NCBI GenBank assembly: GCA_964597685.1
Contig: CAZQZC010000080.1
Coordinates: forward strand, 1-11,249
Length of the DNA stretch: 11,249 nt
Direction: 5' to 3'
DNA from: JBCBTJ01 sp964597685
GTDB lineage: Bacteria > Pseudomonadota > Alphaproteobacteria > Caulobacterales > Hyphomonadaceae
Position numbers and translations under genes: made by a program. Below are positions 6,392-11,249 of this stretch, piece by piece. Every line of letters starts with the position of its first letter. Position 1 is the first letter of the stretch. The notes beneath the pieces were generated by a model. It was not told where the DNA came from, made no database searches, and worked only from the letters and a program-made list of their open reading frames with translations.

Positions 6392-6410
6392 GCGATTGCC
6401 TCCCGCGCCT

Positions 6411-7586
6411 TCAGCGCGCGGCCATCATACCGGCGAAGCGATCGAACAGATAGAAGCTGTCTTGGGGGCCGGGGCTGGCTCCGGGGTGATGTTGAACCGA
6501 CAAGATCGGCTTGTCCGCAACCGCCAGGCCGCAATTTGTCCCGTCGAACAGCGAGCGATGGCTCTCCGATACGCCGACGGGCAGGGTTGCCGGGTCGACA
6601 GTGAAGCCATGGTTCATGGAGACGATCTCGACTTTGCCAGTGGCCAAATCCTTCACGGGGTGGTTCGCGCCATGGTGGCCCTGGTCCATTTTCCGCGTCT
6701 TGGCGCCAAGCGCGAGCGCGAGGAGTTGGTGGCCGAGGCAGATGCCGAGCAGCGGAAAGCCGCGCTCAATAAGCGCACCGATTGTCGCGCCCGCCCGTTC
6801 AAAGGTCGCCGCGGGATCGCCTGGACCGTTCGAGAGGACCACGCCGTCGGGTTTCAGCTGTTCTATCGCGTCGATCGGGGTGTCGCCCGGATCCACGGTC
6901 GCGCGCGCCCCCACGGCTGCGAGGTTGCGCAGAATGTTCCTCTTCACGCCGAAATCCAGAACGACGACGTGAAAACGCGGCGTGCTCAATTCGCTGAAGC
7001 CGCTGGCCCGAGCCCACAATTGTTCAGAATTGTTGTAAGCAGCGTCTTGGGACACGTCCTTCGCAAGATCGGCCGCTTCAAGCCCCGCCCACGCGCTTGC
7101 GGCTTTGACCAGGCCGTCGATATCGATCCCGCCGTCAGGCGCGTGAGCGATCGCCGCCTTGGCCATGCCCTGTTCGCGAATGCGCCGGGTGAGCGCACGG
7201 GTGTCGACGCCGGACAGGCCAACGATCCCCCGCCGAACAAGCCATGCGTCGAAATGATCCTCAGCCCGCCAGTTCGACGGCGGCGTGATCGATTGCCGGA
7301 AGATCGCGCCACGCGCCGCGCGCTCGGCCGGCGGTGCGGAATGTTCCTGATCTTCTTCATTGGCGCCGACGATCCCGATATGGGGAAACGTGAACAGGAT
7401 GATCTGCTCGGCGTAGGACGGATCGGTCAGGATCTCCTGATAGCCCGACATGGCGGTGTTGAAGCACAGCTCGCCAATTGCGACGCCGGGCGCGCCGCAG
7501 CCCGTCCCCACGAAAACGGACCCGTCTTCCAAGGCGATCACGCCCGTCATGGTAGAAAACGCTTGATCTGACCGATTGTCCGTCAT
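6411..7586 (-). CDS. carA: Carbamoyl-phosphate synthase small (glutaminase) subunit
   Basis: CarA hydrolyses glutamine and channels ammonia to CarB for carbamoyl phosphate, feeding arginine and pyrimidine synthesis. The 391-residue length is normal. The N-terminal domain has GVIALEDGSVFVG, GELCFNTAMSGYQEILTDPSYA and the IVGLSGVDTRALTRRIRE block. The C-terminal class I glutaminase domain has DFGVKRNILR, LSNGPGDP, the nucleophile loop GICLGHQ (Cys283), GHHGANHPV and NHGF. The triad region reads QHHPGASPGP: His367 is present, but the residue normally Glu (as in HPEASPGP) is Gly369. The ATG at 7586 is chosen because GAGGGG lies eight bases upstream; an in-frame ATG at 7550 lacks a Shine-Dalgarno. 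The gene is divergent from the yqeY-dnaG-rpoD cluster. carB is not in this window. Identification is firm apart from the odd residue. Confidence 0.97.
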   Translation of the reverse strand: MTDNRSDQAFSTMTGVIALEDGSVFVGTGCGAPGVAIGELCFNTAMSGYQEILTDPSYAEQIILFTFPHIGIVGANEEDQEHSAPPAERAARGAIFRQSITPPSNWRAEDHFDAWLVRRGIVGLSGVDTRALTRRIREQGMAKAAIAHAPDGGIDIDGLVKAASAWAGLEAADLAKDVSQDAAYNNSEQLWARASGFSELSTPRFHVVVLDFGVKRNILRNLAAVGARATVDPGDTPIDAIEQLKPDGVVLSNGPGDPAATFERAGATIGALIERGFPLLGICLGHQLLALALGAKTRKMDQGHHGANHPVKDLATGKVEIVSMNHGFTVDPATLPVGVSESHRSLFDGTNCGLAVADKPILSVQHHPGASPGPQDSFYLFDRFAGMMAAR

Positions 7587-7602
7587 ATCTGCCGCCCCTC
7601 GT

Positions 7603-7634
7603 TTGACGCTTTTGTTTGTGTTAACGCCTTTAGG
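7603..7634 (+). promoter_or_regulatory. Possible promoter for the yqeY-dnaG-rpoD cluster
   Basis: TTGACG at 7603-7608 matches five of six -35 consensus bases. The best -10 candidate, around CTTTAG at 7628-7633, is poor and the 19-nt spacing is long. It lies in the 152-bp carA/yqeY divergent gap, where promoters in both directions are expected. I found no clear carA promoter. Confidence 0.25.
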
Positions 7635-7738
7635 CCAAGGCTGGGAGGCGTTTGGATCAGCCGCCGACGGGCGTCAATATCGCCCCGGCGCCAAATGGAC
7701 GAAGCTTGGAACAGTTGGAACAGACTGACACCCCCGCC

Positions 7739-8203
7739 ATGACAGGTTTACGCGCCCGCCTTTCGGAGGCCCGCCGAGAGGCTGAAGCTCTCTCGCCCAA
7801 CAGTCCTGAAGCCGCGACCCTGCGCCTGATAGAATGCGCTGTGAGCGACCGCGATGTGATGTCTCGTGCGAAGGGCGATTGCGCCGGGTGTCCTGAAGAG
7901 GCCGTGATGAAGCTTCTGAAGACCATGGCGGCGCAGCGCGAAGCCTCCGCCGAGCGCTACGATGATTCAGGCCGCGTCGAAGACGCAGAACGCGAACGGG
8001 CGGAATTGGCCGTCATCCGGCGTTTCCTGCCGCAGCCGCTGGCCGGCGAAGACCTTGAAGTGGCCGCGCGCCGCGTTGTCGACGACCTTGAAGCCAAGAA
8101 GCTGAAAGATATGGGCCGTTGCATGGCGACGCTGAAGTCTCGCTATCCCGGCCGCATCGACACCGGCGCGGCGGGCAAGGCCGTTCGCCGCATGTTGGGA
8201 TAG
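7739..8203 (+). CDS. GatB/YqeY domain protein
   Basis: This is a small helical protein of the YqeY family, which resembles the tRNA-binding tail of the GatB/GatE amidotransferase subunits; its cellular role is not settled. From the ATG at 7739 it is 154 residues, the usual family length, opening MTGLRARLSEARREAEA. It has TLRLIECAVSDRDV, a KTMAAQREASAERYDDSGR segment, AELAVIRRFLPQPL and a final MATLKSRYPGRIDTGAAGKAVRRMLG, all typical of YqeY. A TTG at 7652 with GGAGG three bases upstream would add 29 residues, many Pro, Asn and Gln, unlike the family. The better Shine-Dalgarno there leaves the start uncertain. A CAGC pair (DCAGCPEE, near residues 50-53) is not a feature I associate with the family. 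It is followed 34 nt later by dnaG and probably co-transcribed with it. Confidence 0.9.
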   Translation: MTGLRARLSEARREAEALSPNSPEAATLRLIECAVSDRDVMSRAKGDCAGCPEEAVMKLLKTMAAQREASAERYDDSGRVEDAERERAELAVIRRFLPQPLAGEDLEVAARRVVDDLEAKKLKDMGRCMATLKSRYPGRIDTGAAGKAVRRMLG

Positions 8204-8237
8204 CCGGCTCGTTGATTCGTGTTTACCATCCGGCGTC

Positions 8238-10013
8238 GTGAACGCGGTAAGACTTCCCGACGGATTTCTCGACGAATTAAAGGCGCGCCTGCGCCCGTCG
8301 GACGTGATCGGCAAAAAGGTGAAGCTGCAGAAACGCGGCAAGGAATGGGTCGGCCTATCGCCCTTCACAAATGAGAAAACGCCGAGCTTCTACGTCAACG
8401 ACGCCAAGCGCATGTTCAAATGCTTCTCCTCTGGTCTCGGCGGGGATGTCATCAAATTCGTTCAGGAGACGGAGCGGCTGTCATTTATGGAGGCCGTGGA
8501 GCGTTTGGCGGAGCAGGCGGGCTTGGCGCTGCCGACCGCAGCGCCTGAGGAGCGCGCCCGATACGATCGTCTGGCTCGGTTGAAGGCGGCCTGCACGGCC
8601 GCTTCAGCCTTTTTCGAAGACTGCTTACGGGCCAGCGACGCTGAGGCGGCGAGGGCGTACTTGGCCGGCAAACGTGGTCTTGAGCCGGAGGCTTGGGCGC
8701 GCCATCGGCTCGGCTACGCGCCCAATGATTGGCGAGCGCTGATCTCTCACCTCTCCAAAGAGGGGTTCTCAGCCGAGGAAGTCATCGCGGCAGGCTTGGC
8801 CAAAACCAGCGAGAAGGCGAAGGACCCTTACGATCTGTTCCGCGACCGCATCATGTTTCCTATCGCCGACGCGCGAGGCGATGTGATCGCGTTCGGCGGC
8901 CGCGCGCTCGATCCGTCTGCGCCGGCAAAGTACATGAACTCGCCCGAGACAGACCTCTTCCATAAAGGCCGGGTTCTTTATCGATACAAGGACGCCAAAG
9001 CCTCTCTGGACTACGGCTCTCGCGGCGGTCTTTTGGTGTGCGAGGGCTATATGGATGCCATCGCCTTGGCTGAGGCGGGCATTCCCAACGCGGTGGCGCC
9101 GCTCGGCACCGCGTTGACGGAGGAGCAACTCTCGCTTGTCTGGAAAGCCGGACCTGACCCCATCCTCTGTTTCGACGGCGACGGGGCTGGCTTGCGTGCG
9201 GCCTATCGCGCTCTCGACGTGGCGCTGCCGCATCTGCAGCCGGACAAGTCAATTTTCTTTTCCTTGCTGCCAGATAGAATGGACCCGGACGACCTGATCC
9301 GCGCCAAAGGCGCCGAGGCGATGCGGGCGGAACTCGACGCGGCCCTGCCGCTCGTGGAGATGCTGTGGCGGCGAGAGCGGGATGCGGAACCGCTGGACAC
9401 GCCCGAGCGCAAGGCGGGGCTGGAAGCGCGTCTCGAGGCGGCCGCCGGCCGTATCACGCACCCTGCCGTGCGCGCGGCCTATATCCGCGATCTACGCCGT
9501 CGACAGCGCGATTTCTTTTGGGAACAGGGATCTCGACGGTCCAAGCCGCGGGCCGCGCCTGCAAACGCCGAGCCCCTGCGGAAGGCCGGCGGTCTTGGTT
9601 TGCTGGCGTTGGCTGCGGATAATCCGGTTCTTGTCGACCGGCATGGCGAAGAATTGGCGGCTGCGATGTTTCCCGATGAAACGACGCGGGTCATCCGCGA
9701 TTCACTGTTGGAGCTATTTTACGCCCGCGAAACGGTTGACCGGAGCGCTCTCAGCGACCATTTAGCGCAATCTGGAAGAATTAGCGCCGCCCGATTGCTC
9801 ACCGACTACCCTCAGACCGCGCCGATCGACGCTGACGGCGACACAGGCAGGGAGTGGCTTATCGCCTTGGAGCATTTCGCGGCCGACGACGCTGCCGGAC
9901 CGTCTGTCCCCCTGGACGACGAGCCAAACGCGTTTGAGGAGGCATGGCGGAGAAGCCATCAGAATTTGGCTGCGCGGCGCGCTTTGAAGGCGCGCTTGAA
10001 AGAGGCGGATTGA
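8238..10013 (+). CDS. dnaG: DNA primase
   Basis: DnaG makes RNA primers for the lagging strand and origin firing with the DnaB helicase. The 591-residue length is normal. The N-terminal zinc-binding domain (about 36-105) keeps its framework, SPFTNEKTPSFYVND then KCFSSGLGGDVIKFVQE, but the usual Cys-His-Cys-Cys ligands read Ser41, Thr44, Cys62 and Ser65, so zinc binding is unlikely. The catalytic core has FGGRAL, YMNSPETDLFHKGRVLY and the TOPRIM motifs EGYMD (Glu269, Asp273), FDGDGAG (Asp313, Asp315) and DPDD (349-352), all intact. The C-terminal part, which should contact the helicase, is divergent, as is common. The start is a GTG at 8238 with no evident Shine-Dalgarno. It lies 34 nt after yqeY and 52 nt before rpoD, echoing the macromolecular-synthesis operon of other bacteria. 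Confidence 0.97.
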   Translation: MNAVRLPDGFLDELKARLRPSDVIGKKVKLQKRGKEWVGLSPFTNEKTPSFYVNDAKRMFKCFSSGLGGDVIKFVQETERLSFMEAVERLAEQAGLALPTAAPEERARYDRLARLKAACTAASAFFEDCLRASDAEAARAYLAGKRGLEPEAWARHRLGYAPNDWRALISHLSKEGFSAEEVIAAGLAKTSEKAKDPYDLFRDRIMFPIADARGDVIAFGGRALDPSAPAKYMNSPETDLFHKGRVLYRYKDAKASLDYGSRGGLLVCEGYMDAIALAEAGIPNAVAPLGTALTEEQLSLVWKAGPDPILCFDGDGAGLRAAYRALDVALPHLQPDKSIFFSLLPDRMDPDDLIRAKGAEAMRAELDAALPLVEMLWRRERDAEPLDTPERKAGLEARLEAAAGRITHPAVRAAYIRDLRRRQRDFFWEQGSRRSKPRAAPANAEPLRKAGGLGLLALAADNPVLVDRHGEELAAAMFPDETTRVIRDSLLELFYARETVDRSALSDHLAQSGRISAARLLTDYPQTAPIDADGDTGREWLIALEHFAADDAAGPSVPLDDEPNAFEEAWRRSHQNLAARRALKARLKEAD

Positions 10014-10024
10014 CTTAGGGCGGA

Positions 10025-10042
10025 CGGCGTTCGGAGACGCCG
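10025..10042 (+). other. Small hairpin between dnaG and rpoD
   Basis: CGGCGT (10025-10030) and ACGCCG (10037-10042) can pair around a six-base loop. There is no T-run after it, so it is not a convincing terminator. The dnaG-rpoD gap in E. coli carries an mRNA processing site, and a similar role is possible here, but the stem is short and may be chance in GC-rich DNA. Confidence 0.3.
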
Positions 10043-10065
10043 GGAACGTTTCAGGAGACGGGTGT

Positions 10066-11249
10066 ATGGCGAAGGCCCAGGCAGCGGAGCAGCGGACAGA
10101 GACGGGCGACGGGCCGGTGCTCGATCTCAACGATTCCGCGGTGAAGAAGTTCATCAAAGAGGCGAAAGCGAAAGGCTTCGTCACCCATGATGAGCTGAAC
10201 AAGGTTCTGCCGTCCGAGGAGCTGACCTCCGATCAGATCGAGGACACAATGTCGGCCCTGTCGGAGATGGGCATCTCCGTCGTCGAATCCGAGGAAGAAG
10301 CCGAAGAAGCGTCTGAAAACAAGGAATTGACAGTCGTTTCCGACAACAAGGCGGTCGCGAAGAAGGGCAATGCGCGCGGCTCCGACCGAACCGACGACCC
10401 GGTTCGCATGTATCTGCGCGAAATGGGATCCGTGGAGCTTCTCTCGCGAGAAGGCGAGATCGCCATCGCCAAGCGCATCGAAGCCGGCCGCGACGCCATG
10501 ATTCGGGGGCTTTGTGAGAGTCCGCTGACGTTTGAAGCCATGATGGTTTGGCGCGACGAACTTGTGAATGAGCGTATCCTCCTGCGCGACGTCATCGATC
10601 TTGAGGCGACCTATGGCGCGGAAAACCCCCCGCCGGAGCCTGAGGAAGAGGAGGACGACGAGGACGAAGCCGAGGCCTCCGCCGAGGGCGAAGACGGCGA
10701 GCGCCGCAATGACGACGACGATGAGGACGAAGGCGCGGCCATGTCCATGTCCGCCATGGAGGCGGAGCTGCGCGAGGGCGTGCTGACCAAGCTCGACGAA
10801 ATCGCAGACGCCTTCGCCAAGTACCGGAAATTACAGGAAAAACTCGTCGCCCGCCGGATGGAGGGCAAGGGTCTGACGCCGAAGGCCCAGGGCGAGTATG
10901 ACGGGCTGCAGACGACCATCGTCGACAATCTGAAGACGATGCACATCAACAACGCCCGGATCGAGGCGCTGGTCGAACAGCTCTACGCCATCAACAAGAA
11001 GCTCATGAGCCTTGAGGGCGGCCTGATGCGGCTGGCCGACGCCCATGGCGTGCCGCGCAAGCAATTCCTGGACAATTATTTCGGCCGCGAGCTGGATCCC
11101 AATTGGGTCGAGGACGTCGCCGCCCTCTCCAAGAAATGGGAGAAATTCGTCAATTCCGAGAGCCAGAAGATCGCCGGCGTCCGCGACGAAATCTCCGCCG
11201 TCGCGCAGGAGATCGGCGTGCCCGTCGACGATTTCCGCCGCATCGTCCA
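10066..11249 (+). CDS. rpoD: Primary RNA polymerase sigma factor (sigma70), N-terminal part, cut by window edge
   Basis: This is the housekeeping sigma factor that directs RNA polymerase to most promoters. 394 codons are visible and the frame is open at the right edge. Region 1.1 is seen as VKKFIKEAKAKGFVTHDELNKVLP with TSDQIEDTMSALSEMGI, and region 1.2 as DDPVRMYLREMGSVELLSREGEIAIAKRIE (about 110-139). The long non-conserved region follows and includes a strongly acidic stretch around residues 191-236, rich in Glu and Asp, such as EEEEDDEDE and NDDDDEDE. The region ends near the start of the core domain (VPVDDFRRIV). Regions 2-4, which bind the -10 and -35 elements, are off the window. The ATG at 10066 has AGGAG about eight bases upstream. 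It is the last visible gene of the yqeY-dnaG-rpoD cluster, and its reading frame and motifs make the call firm. Confidence 0.96.
   Translation, partial: MAKAQAAEQRTETGDGPVLDLNDSAVKKFIKEAKAKGFVTHDELNKVLPSEELTSDQIEDTMSALSEMGISVVESEEEAEEASENKELTVVSDNKAVAKKGNARGSDRTDDPVRMYLREMGSVELLSREGEIAIAKRIEAGRDAMIRGLCESPLTFEAMMVWRDELVNERILLRDVIDLEATYGAENPPPEPEEEEDDEDEAEASAEGEDGERRNDDDDEDEGAAMSMSAMEAELREGVLTKLDEIADAFAKYRKLQEKLVARRMEGKGLTPKAQGEYDGLQTTIVDNLKTMHINNARIEALVEQLYAINKKLMSLEGGLMRLADAHGVPRKQFLDNYFGRELDPNWVEDVAALSKKWEKFVNSESQKIAGVRDEISAVAQEIGVPVDDFRRIV

Noticed and set aside
6390..7571. Long open frame (393 codons) on the plus strand opposite carA
   Set aside because: It mirrors carA almost exactly and comes from GC-rich codon structure; its translation has no recognisable motif and carA is unmistakable.
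7652..7738. TTG start adding 29 residues to the YqeY-type protein
   Set aside because: The added residues are low-complexity and outside the family; the ATG at 7739 gives the usual length. GGAGG before the TTG keeps some doubt.
10025..10042. Rho-independent terminator between dnaG and rpoD
   Set aside because: The stem is only six base pairs and no T-tract follows; read-through into rpoD is more likely.
10636..10733. Acidic repeat-like stretch in rpoD as a repeat expansion or insertion
   Set aside because: Acidic low-complexity sequence in the non-conserved region is ordinary for primary sigma factors, and the reading frame is intact.

Overview
The window looks like chromosomal DNA of a high-GC alphaproteobacterium. 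The evidence is gene content and order (carA divergent from a YqeY-type gene, dnaG and rpoD), the alphaproteobacterial style of DnaG and RpoD, and uniform GC-rich codon use. No tRNA, rRNA, CRISPR array, insertion sequence or phage gene was seen. Assignment below class level (for example a Caulobacterales, Maricaulales, Parvularculales or Rhodobacterales relative) is a guess.

Positions 1-4451, minus strand: an operon for de novo NAD synthesis from aspartate, read right to left. It runs nadA (quinolinate synthase), then three tandem paralogous genes for small secreted four-cysteine proteins of unknown function, then nadB (L-aspartate oxidase), then the first 125 codons of nadC, which leaves the window. 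From the first paralogue to nadC, every junction is a 4-nt RTGA stop/start overlap, so the three unknown proteins are apparently translated as part of the NAD operon.

Positions 4452-4790: a divergent control region. It holds a good sigma70-type promoter for nadA with a perfect inverted repeat (TGCTCA, 3 nt, TGAGCA) over the -10 and likely transcription start. A second, less perfect copy of the same 9-3-9 site lies 103 bp away, on the side of the divergent gene. These are probable operators for an NAD-responsive repressor.

Positions 4791-5861, plus strand: a radical SAM enzyme of unknown substrate with a SPASM/twitch-like C-terminal cysteine region. Its stop codon overlaps that of the convergent speG. 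Positions 5858-7586, minus strand: carA (carbamoyl-phosphate synthase small subunit) followed 19 nt later by speG (spermidine/spermine acetyltransferase).

Positions 7739-11249, plus strand: a macromolecular-synthesis type cluster of a GatB/YqeY-domain gene, dnaG (primase) and the first 394 codons of rpoD (primary sigma factor), which runs off the right edge.

Most of the window is housekeeping. The parts that stand out are the triplicated secreted proteins inside the NAD operon, the paired operators shared with a divergent radical SAM gene, a CarA with Gly where the triad Glu is expected, and a DnaG lacking most of its zinc-finger ligands.
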